Assembly: GCF_001854885.1 (NCBI RefSeq)
Contig: NZ_MDDV01000002.1
Location: forward strand, 38,548-77,274
Reading direction: 5' to 3'
Source of the DNA: Ensifer sp. LCM 4579
GTDB taxonomy: Bacteria > Pseudomonadota > Alphaproteobacteria > Rhizobiales > Rhizobiaceae
Length of the DNA: 38,727 bases
Shown here in pieces: positions 7,400 through 17,900 of the stretch. The position numbers were made by a program, and so were the translations under genes. The notes below the pieces were generated by a model. It saw only the letters and a list, made by a program, of their open reading frames with translations. It did not search any database and was not told where the DNA came from. Positions within the stretch are counted from its first letter, which is position 1. Each line of letters starts with the position of its first letter.

Positions 7400-9984
7400 T
7401 GGCGTTGCATGATTTCGGGACCCTACAGGACGTTCTGCTCAACCTCACCAAGCTGGAGGCCGAGCCGCCAGCCGCCGATGGCATTTTCGACAGGCTAACC
7501 CAGATTCTTCTCGCGTCTCAGGCGACGGCACGGCTGCACAGTCCACACGACGCGATGGCGCTTTTCCGGCACGTGCTGCGCCGGCAATCGCTGCGCGCGG
7601 GTCAACAGGCGCAGTTGCGCGTTCCGTCGGGTGCCGGTTGGCCCAGCCGAGATGATTGGGCGGTATTCGGCGTTCGGGCGCACAGCGAAGCGAACGGACA
7701 TTTCCTGATCGAAGCGCGGCCGTGGCACGCGACCTGGCTCGAGGACAGCGACAATCCGGTCTTCGAGGATGTCTTCGCCGAGCGAAATGTCCGTCTCGAC
7801 TGGCAGCGGCCGATCGATCCGTTTCTTGGCGAGGCAAGCGGTTTCGACACCTATGTGTCCCCGGGACAGCGCGAAGCCGTGCGCAGCGCCTTTCTGCTGC
7901 CGGCCGGAGAGACCTTGGTGGTCGCGCTGCCGACCGGGTCGGGCAAGAGCTTCGTCGCCCAGGCCCCCGTCCTCGCGCGGGGGCTCGAAGGCGGTCTATC
8001 GCTCTGTGTTGTGCCGACGACCGCGCTGGTGCTCGATCAAGCGCGGCAGATGCGGCAGATGCTCAAACGCCGGTACCCACGCCGCGAAGTTCCCGCGCTT
8101 GCCTGGCATGCCGACCTCCGCACGGAGGAGCGCGCGGCGATCAAATCCGCCATCCGCGAGGGTCGCCAAGGCATTCTCTATTGTTCGCCCGAGGCGGTGA
8201 CGGGCGCGCTGCTGCCCTCGCTTTACGATGCGGCGCGCGCCGGACTGATCTCGTATCTTATCGTCGACGAGGCCCATCTGGTGAGCCAATGGGGTGATGG
8301 CTTTCGCCCCGCCTTTCAAATGCTGGCGGGCGTGCGCCGGGGCCTGCTGGACGCATGCCCCGAGGGCCGGCGGTTCAGGACGCTCCTTATGTCCGCGACT
8401 CTGACGCCTGACACGGTGGAAACAATCGACGCGCTGTTCGGACCCGCGCGCACGGTCCAGATGGTCGCCTCGGTCCATCTTCGGCCAGAGCCACAATATT
8501 GGGTGCACCGCGAGGACGATCCCGAAGACAAGGTCCGTAAGGTTCTCGAACTTCTGCGGCACGCCCCGCGCCCATTCATCCTCTATGTGACGAAGCGCAG
8601 TGATGCGAAACGATGGATCCGGCTGCTGCGGAGCGAAGGTTATGCGCGTATCGATTGCTTTCACGGCGAGACGCCGCATGCCGATCGTCAGCGCATCATC
8701 GACCGGTGGTCTGAGAGCCGGCTCGATGGGATCGTCGCCACTTCGGCCTTTGGGGTCGGCATAGACAAGCGCGACGTGCGCACGGTCATTCATGCCGCCG
8801 TGCCCGAGACGCTCGATCGCTTCTACCAGGAAGTGGGACGCGGCGGACGCGATGGCTGTCCCTCGGCGTCGTTCCTGATCTACTCCCGCGAGGACCAGGA
8901 GACGGCCAACCGGATCGCCTCGCCTTCTTTGATCAGCGACGATCTCGCGTTCGAGCGGTGGTCGACCATGTATGGTCAAAGCGCGCAACTCGATACCATC
9001 GGGCAATTGCTTGAGGTGGACCTGGCGGTCGTTCCCCCGCGGCTGCGGAGACAGTCAGACTATAACCAGTCCTGGAACATGCGCACGTTGATCATGATGG
9101 CTCGCGCCGGCATGCTGGAACTGGAATCGCAGCCGCCTTCCCGCATCGCGCAGCAGGAGGATGAGAGCGAATCCGCCTTTGAGCTCCGCAGTGATGAGCA
9201 TTGGTCCGAATATTTTCAGCGCACCGTCGTTGGCATGTCGGAGTTCGGCCACCTCAGCCGCGAACGCTTCGAAGCGCTGATCGGTCAAGAGCGGCAGCGC
9301 TCGTTCGATGCAGCAACCGAGAATCGCGCTCTCCTCGAGAAGCTGCTCAGCGGTTCGACCGAGGTTTCGCTGCTGCTGGATCGTCTTTATCGCAGTAACG
9401 CCCCGGGGCGCTCGGTCATCGTATCACGAGCATGCGGGGGATGCCCGACTGATCGCCGCGAGGGGACGGCTAACACCAACTATCCAGCGCCACCCGCCTA
9501 TGGCATCGAGCAGGTTGGACAGTTCGACCTCAGCCTCTTTTCCGGTCGTTTTCCGCATCTCGACTTGAACGAGCCTATCATCCTGCCCGTCGAGGACCCG
9601 GTCGACGATGCTGCGCTCGTCGGCCTGCTGCGCGATTTCGTCGCGATGTTCGGCGTGCGCGAGATCGCGACCTTTGCGTCGTTTCGCCAGCGCAATCCGG
9701 CGCTGTCAGTCCTGCACAAGCAGAGCGAGGATCATGTGCTGTTGCTGCAGACGCTCGAAGAAGAAATGCTTCGTCCCTCGTCCTACGAGCTTCCCCGGGT
9801 GACGCTCTGGACGGACGCGACTGGCACGACGTTGCCGAAAGATCTATTCATCATGAAGCGACCGCTGCATATTATTATAGCGTCGGCCTCGACGCCGGAC
9901 CCATGGAACTTCGCGCGTCGCATTGCCGACACCGGTTCCAATGTGCTAGCGGTCGATCAATTCAACCTCGGAGCGCGTCTGTGA
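7399..9984 (+). CDS. dpdF: DpdF, RecQ-like helicase of the Dpd restriction system
   Basis: An 861-residue RecQ-like DEAH helicase. The N-terminal 150 residues are family specific. Motif I is LPTGSGKSF with Lys183, DEAH is at 290-293 (IVDEAHLVSQWGDGFR), and motifs V-VI read TSAFGVGIDKRDVRTVIH and QEVGRGGRDG (480-486), typical of RecQ. A Cys679-Gly-Gly-Cys682 pair in the C-terminal half may be part of a metal site; the usual four-cysteine RecQ zinc domain right after the helicase core is not evident. The ATG at 7399 is the coupled start (TAATG with dpdE); the open frame runs further upstream in the shadow of dpdE but that part is not credible. Known role: a helicase component required with the other Dpd restriction proteins against unmodified DNA. 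Its stop overlaps the GTG of dpdG. Confidence 0.9.
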   Translation: MALHDFGTLQDVLLNLTKLEAEPPAADGIFDRLTQILLASQATARLHSPHDAMALFRHVLRRQSLRAGQQAQLRVPSGAGWPSRDDWAVFGVRAHSEANGHFLIEARPWHATWLEDSDNPVFEDVFAERNVRLDWQRPIDPFLGEASGFDTYVSPGQREAVRSAFLLPAGETLVVALPTGSGKSFVAQAPVLARGLEGGLSLCVVPTTALVLDQARQMRQMLKRRYPRREVPALAWHADLRTEERAAIKSAIREGRQGILYCSPEAVTGALLPSLYDAARAGLISYLIVDEAHLVSQWGDGFRPAFQMLAGVRRGLLDACPEGRRFRTLLMSATLTPDTVETIDALFGPARTVQMVASVHLRPEPQYWVHREDDPEDKVRKVLELLRHAPRPFILYVTKRSDAKRWIRLLRSEGYARIDCFHGETPHADRQRIIDRWSESRLDGIVATSAFGVGIDKRDVRTVIHAAVPETLDRFYQEVGRGGRDGCPSASFLIYSREDQETANRIASPSLISDDLAFERWSTMYGQSAQLDTIGQLLEVDLAVVPPRLRRQSDYNQSWNMRTLIMMARAGMLELESQPPSRIAQQEDESESAFELRSDEHWSEYFQRTVVGMSEFGHLSRERFEALIGQERQRSFDAATENRALLEKLLSGSTEVSLLLDRLYRSNAPGRSVIVSRACGGCPTDRREGTANTNYPAPPAYGIEQVGQFDLSLFSGRFPHLDLNEPIILPVEDPVDDAALVGLLRDFVAMFGVREIATFASFRQRNPALSVLHKQSEDHVLLLQTLEEEMLRPSSYELPRVTLWTDATGTTLPKDLFIMKRPLHIIIASASTPDPWNFARRIADTGSNVLAVDQFNLGARL

Positions 9985-10883
9985 GTCTCCTCAACCAAGC
10001 AAGCGACGGGCTTTTCAATGTGCTGATCGTGCTGGTTCGCGCGCTCGTTCGCTTTGGGCCAAAGAGCCGTGAAGATCTAATCCTTGTATGTGGTGGCGCC
10101 GCCGAAGCGTGCGATACCAGCCAGTTGACGAAAACGCTGAACCGCTGGACCGAACTTGGCTTGTTCGGTGAGGACAACGGGTCCGTTGTCATCGCCGAGC
10201 CGTACCGTTCTGCGCTCGGCAAGAACACCGACGGAGCGGAAGCCCGCCTCCCGAAAGTCGCCCGCACGGTGGCGTTGCAGTCGTCAAACAACACGCGTTT
10301 TTGGGAGAGCGAGGGAGCCAAGAGCGCAGACCTGTCGCGCGGCGTAGCTTGGATGCTCGCCCAGGACGTGTATACGCTGGACGTCAATTCAGACCGTTTG
10401 GCTGAACTGGAGGGGCGGCAACTGCTCGACAGCGGCGCGCAGAAGATCGCCCAAAACAATACGCGCTGGAACGGCCTCAAAACCTGGATGCTCTACCTGG
10501 GGTTCGCCCGCGACGGCATGCAGTGGGTCGTAGATCCAACTCAGGCGCTGCGCGAGGCTCTTCCCGAGATATTCGGTTCGAACCGAGAATTGTCCGCTTC
10601 TGCTTTTGTGGAGCGGGCTGCCGCGGTGCTGCCGGTCCTCGACGGGGGCGCCTATCGGGTCCAGGTCGAGGGCGCGCTGAAGGACAGCGCCTGGCCCAGG
10701 CTGCGTGCCGGCCTTATCTCCTCGTCCATGTCGCGGGCGATCCAGCGACTCGATCATGAGGGGTTCATTACGCTCTCAAACCGAAGTGACACCGAAGGCG
10801 TCGTATCGCTCACCGGCAGCAATGCGCGCACCTGGCGGGACGTTTCGCATGTAGTCTTGGCCCAGTCAGGAAAGGCGCATTGA
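9981..10883 (+). CDS. dpdG: DpdG, Dpd restriction component
   Basis: A 300-residue protein. GTG 9981 is chosen because it forms a GTGA overlap with the stop of dpdF and because the credible sequence begins at SLLNQASDGLFNVLIVL. The N-terminal 75 residues (LVRALVRFGPKSREDLILVC, then a helix KTLNRWTELGLFGED and a short strand pair) look like a winged-helix unit; the C-terminal end, with GFITLSNRSDTEGVVSLTG, could be a second one. No catalytic motif is visible. DpdG is defined by its position between the RecQ-like DpdF and the ATPase DpdH, and its biochemical role is not established. A DNA- or protein-binding adaptor is my inference. Its stop overlaps the dpdH ATG (TGATG). Confidence 0.82.
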   Translation: MSLLNQASDGLFNVLIVLVRALVRFGPKSREDLILVCGGAAEACDTSQLTKTLNRWTELGLFGEDNGSVVIAEPYRSALGKNTDGAEARLPKVARTVALQSSNNTRFWESEGAKSADLSRGVAWMLAQDVYTLDVNSDRLAELEGRQLLDSGAQKIAQNNTRWNGLKTWMLYLGFARDGMQWVVDPTQALREALPEIFGSNRELSASAFVERAAAVLPVLDGGAYRVQVEGALKDSAWPRLRAGLISSSMSRAIQRLDHEGFITLSNRSDTEGVVSLTGSNARTWRDVSHVVLAQSGKAH

Positions 10884-13800
10884 TGCTCGAGAGATATTGG
10901 CCCGAGGCCGACGAGGTCAACGCGTGCATCAAGAACGAAGCTGAGACCGCAGACGTGTCGGTCTTGCTGGCAGTTCATCAGCCGACTCCGCTCACGACGC
11001 GCAATGCCGGTACGAACATCGAGGCTCCTGCAAGCGAGCAGGAACTGCTCGATGCTTTTCTTTCCGACGACGTGCCGGGCGGATATCTGCTGTTTCCGAT
11101 CACCGGGCCTTCCGGCGTCGGCAAGTCGCACATCATCCGCTGGCTCGACGCGCAGCTTCAGCGCTCGCCCAAGCGCGATCGCCTCCACATCATCCGTATT
11201 CCCAAGAGTGCAAGTCTCCGGCGCGTTGTCGAACTCATCCTCGAGCCGTTGGAAGGCGATCCGCGCTTCGAGAAATCGCGATCGGAACTCACGCGTGCGA
11301 TCGCGGAGGTTGACAAGCGCAAGGCCGTGGTACTGTTCCGCGCGCAGATCGAGAATGCGCTGGTGAGCCGGGCGGAGGCGCTGCTGCTGGAGGCGCGCGA
11401 ACATAAGGACCGCGCGGTGGAGTTGAGACCGCTGATCGGTCATGCCCAAATGCTGCCGAAGCTGTTCGGGGACGCCGCGCTCAAGGACCATTTCGATGAG
11501 ACCGTCCTCGCCCGAGTCGTCGCGCGCGCGCTGCGAGGCCGGGAAGACGGTGCGGAGGGAGACGAAACCCAATCGCAATTCTTCGCCGAGGACCTGCTTC
11601 TTCCCGATGCGATCGATCTCAACGAAGCGGCGCTGCCGGTAAAGACCTATTATCAGACTCAGCTCGCCGTGCAGGATGTGCGCCGCCGCCAGGCCGCGGC
11701 GGACCTTCTCAACACGATCGTCGACACCGCTATCGGCAATGTTTTCCAGCTCGAGCAGAGCACCGGGGGCATTACCTTGCAGGACATCATCCTAGGAATC
11801 CGTGAGATCCTGCTCAAGGACGACATGGACCTGGTGCTGCTCGTTGAAGATTTCGCCGCACTGTCGGGCATTCAGGATGTGCTGCTCAAGGTCTGTGTGC
11901 AGGAAGGCACCCATGACGGCAAGAAGGTGCGCGCCACCATGCGCACGGCGCTCGCGCTCACCGACGGTTATCTCGCCTCGCGCGACACGATCCTGACGCG
12001 CGCGCAACGCGTCTGGGTGATCGGCCACCGCGAGCAGAGCGATGATGAGATCAGGCGTGCCGTGATCGAGATGGTCGGCGCCTATCTGAATGCGGCCCGC
12101 TGGGGTGAAGATGGCCTGCGCAAACGCTTCGACCGTCGCGGTGCCGAAGACGGGCTCACCGGCTGGTTGCCGGCCTGGCAGGACGAGGAGCAAAGCGACG
12201 AGGAAGCCGAGGCGCTGACCGCGTTCGGTTTCTCTGCGCGCGGACACGCGCTGTTTCCGTTCAACCGCCTGGCGATCGAGCAACTCCTCCACCAGCATTT
12301 AACGGAGGCAAATCGGCTCATCTTCAACCCGCGCCGGGTGATCAACGAGATCCTCCGCCGCCCGCTGCTGATGCGAAGCACGTTCGTCAGCGGCAGTTTC
12401 CCGCCGCCTGAATTCCACGGGCTGCGCCCGAACGCCTATCTCGCCGGGCTGGTCCGGCAGGTAAGCCAACCCGAGCAAGTCAAGCGGCGTTTGGGTTCGG
12501 CGTTGGCGGTATGGGCCGGCAATGCGGCGGATCAGGCCGCGCTTGCCCATGTGCCGCCTGCGATCTTCTCGACCTTCTCCCTGCCGACGCCTGCCGAACT
12601 CGCCAACGTGGCGTTCGTACCGACACCCGCTCGGCACACCTCGCTGGCTGGCCCGGCCCCCGGAGAAACTCCGCCATCCGCGCCTCCTCCTCCACCGCCA
12701 ACGCGAGCCGAGCAGGATCCGCGTGTCGCGGCCTGGTCGAAGAAGCTGGATGCTTGGGCATCTGGTATTGAGCTGGTACAGGCTGACGCGCGTGAGCTTC
12801 GAAGCGCCTTGGCGGCGATGCTGAAGGGCGCGATCAATTGGCCAGCACATCGCATTCCGGATCAGGAGATCAAGGCCACTTGGCTCTCTATCGCCGGGGC
12901 GCGCAACAATCCGGTCGGCGGTCGCATCCTTGTGGTTTGCAATAGCCATGACGACCAGGAAGGGACGCTGCGCGAAGGCTTTCTCGGTGCACTGCGGTTC
13001 GGCTTCAACGGTCATCGCTGGGATTATCCCGAGGCAGATATTGACTATGTCGCGAGCGCTGCGATCATCGATCGTCTGGTCGCGCAGTTGGTCCCGATGC
13101 TCGTTGCGGAAGCAAATGCGCAGACCGCGGTGATCGGCCGAGCCCTGCTCAATCAATCGCGCATCGTCGGCCTATCCCCTCCGGTTCGGCCGGCCGGCGC
13201 CGAACCACTTCTGCGCGGCCTCTTCTCGCCGCCGCCGCAAGTGGAGACGCAAGAATTCGAAGAAGGCTGGGATCAGCTTCGCGCCCAGGCGACGGGGTCG
13301 GTCAACGGCCGGAGCACGCGGACGATCATGCAGGGGCTGCTGCTCGATCGCAGCGCCAGCTTCCAGGGCACCGGGAGCAAGCCCTTCGCGGTCGACAGCT
13401 CCCGGCTGCTCGACGTGCTTGCGGGGGATCCGCCGGCGGGGCAGCTTCCGGATGGGTTGCCGGACGAGGCGCGGACCTTCATCCCGACCATGACCGACGC
13501 ACGCATCTGGGGAAGGCTACAGTCGGTCATAGCGAAGCTTCGTGCCTTCCGCAGCGAGATCGCTGATTATGTCGACGAGAGCTTCGACAAGGGCGCTTTC
13601 GTTGCCGATTTGCGCGAGATCATACCGTTGCTGCAGAAGACCAACTGCTGGCCCGACAATCTCACCATCAAGCTCAGCGAGTTCGAAATTCGTCTAACGG
13701 AGTTCCAGACCAGCCGCTTCGTCGACTTGATGGAAAAGACGGCGATGATCGTCGACGAAGCGGCCCGTGAGCAAATCCCCAAGTTGCTCAACGCGCTTGG

Positions 13801-14002
13801 GTCGCTCGATCTCGGATTGATCCAGCGGACTATGTCGTTCCTGACCCTCGCCAACCAGATCGTGTCGCAAGCTGAGCCGCGCGTCACTCAGCAGGAGGCG
13901 ATTCGAGGCCAATCGGATCCCAACTCTGTTTCGGCGGAGATCACTAGCCTGCTCGAAGGCGTGAGTGGAACGCGGCAGGTGGCAGCGGAGGCTGCTGAGT
14001 AA
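10883..14002 (+). CDS. dpdH: DpdH, P-loop ATPase of the Dpd restriction system
   Basis: A 1039-residue P-loop ATPase. The Walker A sequence GPSGVGKSHI has Lys81, and a Walker B-like strand LVLLVEDFAAL has Glu322-Asp323. The segment PLLMRSTFVSG and a proline-rich linker with six prolines in a row near residues 605-615 separate the ATPase part from the C-terminal half, where a VVCNSHDDQEGTLREGFL motif and a largely helical end follow. No nuclease or helicase motif is evident. DpdH is a conserved large ATPase of the Dpd restriction module. ATG 10883 is preferred over the TTG one codon earlier because it gives the TGATG overlap with dpdG. The stop (TAA 14000-14002) overlaps an ATG that opens a small unassigned frame before dpdI. 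Confidence 0.88.
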   Translation: MLERYWPEADEVNACIKNEAETADVSVLLAVHQPTPLTTRNAGTNIEAPASEQELLDAFLSDDVPGGYLLFPITGPSGVGKSHIIRWLDAQLQRSPKRDRLHIIRIPKSASLRRVVELILEPLEGDPRFEKSRSELTRAIAEVDKRKAVVLFRAQIENALVSRAEALLLEAREHKDRAVELRPLIGHAQMLPKLFGDAALKDHFDETVLARVVARALRGREDGAEGDETQSQFFAEDLLLPDAIDLNEAALPVKTYYQTQLAVQDVRRRQAAADLLNTIVDTAIGNVFQLEQSTGGITLQDIILGIREILLKDDMDLVLLVEDFAALSGIQDVLLKVCVQEGTHDGKKVRATMRTALALTDGYLASRDTILTRAQRVWVIGHREQSDDEIRRAVIEMVGAYLNAARWGEDGLRKRFDRRGAEDGLTGWLPAWQDEEQSDEEAEALTAFGFSARGHALFPFNRLAIEQLLHQHLTEANRLIFNPRRVINEILRRPLLMRSTFVSGSFPPPEFHGLRPNAYLAGLVRQVSQPEQVKRRLGSALAVWAGNAADQAALAHVPPAIFSTFSLPTPAELANVAFVPTPARHTSLAGPAPGETPPSAPPPPPPTRAEQDPRVAAWSKKLDAWASGIELVQADARELRSALAAMLKGAINWPAHRIPDQEIKATWLSIAGARNNPVGGRILVVCNSHDDQEGTLREGFLGALRFGFNGHRWDYPEADIDYVASAAIIDRLVAQLVPMLVAEANAQTAVIGRALLNQSRIVGLSPPVRPAGAEPLLRGLFSPPPQVETQEFEEGWDQLRAQATGSVNGRSTRTIMQGLLLDRSASFQGTGSKPFAVDSSRLLDVLAGDPPAGQLPDGLPDEARTFIPTMTDARIWGRLQSVIAKLRAFRSEIADYVDESFDKGAFVADLREIIPLLQKTNCWPDNLTIKLSEFEIRLTEFQTSRFVDLMEKTAMIVDEAAREQIPKLLNALGSLDLGLIQRTMSFLTLANQIVSQAEPRVTQQEAIRGQSDPNSVSAEITSLLEGVSGTRQVAAEAAE

Positions 14003-14187
14003 TGCGCAAGTCAAGCGGCTTTTTGAGTTGGATCGAAGGTTTGCCTGGTTCGGAGCATGGTCCACAGGTCGGTGAAGCGAGCGGCTCAGCAGCCGGAGCC
14101 ATCAAGGACAGCCAGAATGACAACCATACCCGCATCACCTGCGCCCAAGCAGCTTCGCACTGCAGTAGGCACTATGAAAAGAGGTAA
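14002..14187 (+). CDS. Possible small ORF between dpdH and dpdI
   Basis: The ATG at 14002 overlaps the dpdH stop (TAATG) and opens a 61-codon frame starting MRKSSGFLSWIEGLPGSE. A second frame, ATG 14057 to TGA 14197 (46 codons, ending GTMKRGKAE), overlaps it and ends in ATGA at the dpdI start. Neither resembles a family I know. They may be two coding attempts around a frameshift in one small gene, or merely the spacer. This is the only sizeable gap in an operon whose other genes all overlap. dpdI has its own ribosome site (GGTAAGG at about 14184-14190). Confidence 0.25.
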   Translation: MRKSSGFLSWIEGLPGSEHGPQVGEASGSAAGAIKDSQNDNHTRITCAQAASHCSRHYEKR

Positions 14188-14193
14188 GGCCGA

Positions 14194-14928
14194 ATGAGCA
14201 CCTCGCTTCCTGCTCGCACCAAGGCGCTTCGCGAACGGCTGATTACGCTCGACCTGCTTGGTGCGAGTGTCGAGGAAACAGGGCTGCTCGAGGACCTGCG
14301 CTCGGACCTCGCGCCACCCGCGGCCGAACTCAGCCGCGCCCTCGACCACCGTGCGCTGCTGCTCGGTTCGGGAATCGAAACGCCCGAACCACCCTCCCTC
14401 GAGACGGCACGCAAACGGGCCGCGACACTGCTCGATCGCTTTACCGCGGAGCGAAAGGCAGCCGCCCTCAAAAAGGGCACTGGTTGGGCGAATCTGCTCA
14501 AGGAGATGAAGGCGGCCTCCACGGACGTCTCCGCCTCCGTCGTGCGTGCCTGGAAGGGATATCGGCAAACCGTGTTCACCGGCGAGGCGCCAGCATTGGT
14601 CAAAGGCCGCATTGCCTTCACGCCGGCGAACAATGCCGCATTCAAGACCTATGAACAACTCCACCAGACGTTCCGAGCCGAATTCGACAAGCTCCCAGCG
14701 GACCAGGCAGCGATCGGACGCGTGAAGGCACTGGCGGCACGACTTACCGAGACGGCGAAGGAGTTCGACTTCGACGTGCCGGTCGACGTGAAGCGCTTCC
14801 TCGAGGCCATCCAGAGCGGGGGAGCGAAGCTCGACCTGCTGACCGAAGCGGTCCTCAAATGGCTCAACGACAATGATGCGTTCGACAATTACCGTATCGT
14901 GCCGGGGAGTGTCGATGGAAGCCGATGA
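14194..14928 (+). CDS. dpdI: DpdI, Dpd restriction component
   Basis: A 244-residue, mostly helical and highly charged protein with no membrane segment and no catalytic motif that I recognise. Long heptad-like helices occupy roughly residues 65-115 (RKRAATLLDRFTAERKAAAL) and 150-225, suggesting coiled-coil contacts with a partner. It is named from its position between the ATPase DpdH and the large helicase DpdJ and from its size. The start at ATG 14194 has GGTAAGG just upstream. Its last codons overlap the dpdJ start by 14 bases. Biochemical function is unknown; a structural subunit of the restriction complex is inference. Confidence 0.78.
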   Translation: MSTSLPARTKALRERLITLDLLGASVEETGLLEDLRSDLAPPAAELSRALDHRALLLGSGIETPEPPSLETARKRAATLLDRFTAERKAAALKKGTGWANLLKEMKAASTDVSASVVRAWKGYRQTVFTGEAPALVKGRIAFTPANNAAFKTYEQLHQTFRAEFDKLPADQAAIGRVKALAARLTETAKEFDFDVPVDVKRFLEAIQSGGAKLDLLTEAVLKWLNDNDAFDNYRIVPGSVDGSR

Positions 14929-17900
14929 AGCTCTGCTGCTCGCCGCGCTCGATGAGATCGAGCAACGTGAAGCCCGGCTCCTGACATGGGGCCTGGTCGA
15001 TGGCGACGTTTCTGCGGGCGAATTGCACGGCATTATCAATACACTGCTCGACGATCCGAGATTGCGCGCGGGGGTTTCGTTCGCGGATGCAGGTCACGTC
15101 ATCGTCGCGCTGATCGATCGTGCCCTCCTGTTAGACGTCGGTGAGGTATCGGGCTCGCGATATCGATCGCGGATGGCGGAAGGCGTGCGTCTACTGTTCC
15201 GGTTGCGCCAACTCTTTCCCCAACATCGCGGGCCTATCGGCTGGCAGACCGCGCCGACCCTCGTTGCCGACTTCCGCTTCATTTGGCGCCGACGCCGATA
15301 CCCGCGGCGAGAAATCAACGCGGCGACTGCGCTCGCGACGATTGCGTCAGCAACGCCAGATCAGGCCGCGCGCGCTGCCCTCTCGGCGCTCGTCGATAGC
15401 TATGGGCCAAGATTTGCGCTTGCAGGCTTTCAGGTCGCGGCCGCTGCGCGGATCCTTGGTAACTTTGAGGGCTCGCAATCGACAGCCACGCTTGTCAGCG
15501 CCGGCACCGGTAGCGGCAAGACCATGGCCTTCTATCTGCCCGCGCTGTCGCGGATCGCCTCGCATATACAGCGTGATGCCGTCGGCGACCGTTGGGTCAA
15601 AGTCCTCGCCCTTTATCCGCGCAACGAGCTTCTCAAGGATCAGTTCGCCGAGGTCTATGGCCAGGCGCGCCGGCTCGATGCGTTGCTCGCGGCGCGCGGA
15701 CGCAGGAAGATCCTGATCGGCACGTTCTTCGGTCCGACGCCTCGGTCCGCAGAAAAAGCCCACGGGGCGCGCAGCGGCTGGCGACAAACCTCCGCCGGTC
15801 TCGTCTGTGAATATCTTCGTTGTCCCTCGCCGGGTTGTGACGGCGACATGGCGTGGCGAGACGCGGACCGGCGCACGGGGCGTGAGCGGCTCGAATGCCT
15901 AGAATGTTCTGCTGCCATCGAGAGCGACGAGATCATTCTCACCCGCGATCGGTTGCAGACCGAGGCGCCCGACATCCTGTTCACCACCACCGAGATGCTC
16001 AACCAGCGCATGGGGGACGACCGTTTCCGGCATCTGTTCGGCATCGGGGAGCGTGCGCAGCAACCGGTGGAGATGATGCTGCTGGACGAAGTCCACACCT
16101 ATGCAGGTAGTTCCGGTGCTCAAGTTGCCTTCCTCTTACGTCGCTGGCGGCGACTCCTCCGGCGGCACGTCAGCTTTGTAGGCTTGTCCGCCACGCTCAA
16201 GGACGGTGCGCGCTTCTTCGCGCAATTGACCGGCCTGTACGAACAGGCGTCGGCCGAGATCGCCCCTTCCAACAATGACATGGTCGCGGAAGGTGCCGAG
16301 TATCTGCTCGCGCTGCGGGGCGATCCCGTGTCGCGCACCGCACTGCTGTCGACGACGATCCAGACGGGGATGCTCCTTTCCCGGCTTCTCGACGCGCCGG
16401 ATGAACGCAAGAGCCAAGGCATCATCGGCGAACGTGTGTTCCTGTTCACCGATGACATCGATGTTACAAACCGCATGTATTTCGCCATGCTCGATGCCGA
16501 GGGTCGACGGAGCAGCGGCGTACCCGACTTGGCAAACAAGCCAGACGGCGGCCTGGCTTCGCTGCGCCGTCCGCTGCCGGCCCAGCACCGCAAGCTGCAT
16601 GGCCAGGATTGGGAGGCGGTGGTTGAGATCGGCCACACTCTTCAGCCGCAGGATCGCAAGGCGATTGGGCGCGTGATGTCGATGGATCCGGGCGTCGGCA
16701 ACAATCTCGACATCATTGTCGCGACCGCTTCGCTCGAAGTTGGATTCAACGATCCGCGCGTCGGTGCGGTCATCCAGCACAAGGCACCGCGCGACGTTGC
16801 GCAATTTCTCCAGCGCAAAGGTCGCGCTGGCCGATCGCGCCAGATGCGACCTTGGACCGTTGCGGTGCTGTCCGACTATGGCCGGGACCGTCTCGCCTAT
16901 CAAGGCTACGACCTGCTGTTCGATCCCGAGTTGCCGCTGCGTACGCTACCGATTGCTAATCGCTATGTGATGCGCATTCAGGCGGTCTATGCGACTCTCG
17001 ACTATCTCAGCCAGATGCTGGATTCCTCCCGCCATGGAAGCGTGTGGCTGGACCTGTCGCGCAGTACCGACAACAATTACGATCGGGCGCGGCAGACAGC
17101 GCTTGCCGGCCTGATCCGTCGCATCCTCACCATCCCTGCCGAACTCGACCGCTATGCGTCCTATCTCGCCTCGGCGCTGAAGGTTGATGAAAGCGAGGTC
17201 ACACCATTGCTCTGGGATCACCCCCGGCCGCTGATGACGCAGGTCCTACCGACTGCCCTTCGCCGGCTCGAGAGCAACTGGCGTGCCTGGGGGCAGCCGG
17301 GCGAGGATCATCAGGTCTTCAACTCGCCTCTACCTGAATTCGCGCCAGCCAACCTGTTCAGCGATCTCAACCTTCCTGAAGTCGATATCGTCTTGCCGCA
17401 ACCGGGCGGCGCAACGCCCGAGCGGGTTGCTATGCCGATTGCGCAGGCCCTGCGCGAGTTCGCGCCTGGCCGGGTGTCGCGGCGATACGGCATCAGTCAT
17501 GCATTCGAGCGTCATTGGTTGTGCCCCGCCCTCGACCAGAACCGCGAGCAGGCCGTGCCGCTGGAGCCGCTCGCCCGTCTCGAACGCCTCGGGGATTGGC
17601 GCATCAATGTCGCCGATTCAATTCAAATGGTTCCCGTCTATCGGCCGCGTGTTCTCGAAGTCCAGTCACCGCCCGCTACTGTTGTCGATACGTCCAATGC
17701 CCGACTTCGCTGGCGCAGTCAGATTGTCGCCCGGGATCAGGGCTTAGTGCTCGATCCGCCGCGCGGTGGTCCCTGGACATCGTTGATCGAAGATGTCCGG
17801 TTCTACTCGCATGAAGGACTGAGCCCGATCGAGGTCCGCCGGATGGCACTTGGGAGTGACGCGGGCATTCGCTTTCGCGACGGCGTATCACTCCCCAAGG

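Noticed and set aside
7996..9006. 336-residue minus-strand open frame opposite dpdF
   Set aside because: It is the antisense of conserved RecQ helicase motifs, typical of GC-rich shadow frames, with no ribosome site or family.
12299..13156. 285-residue minus-strand open frame opposite dpdH
   Set aside because: Antisense shadow in GC-rich coding DNA; composition is Arg-rich and no motif is present.
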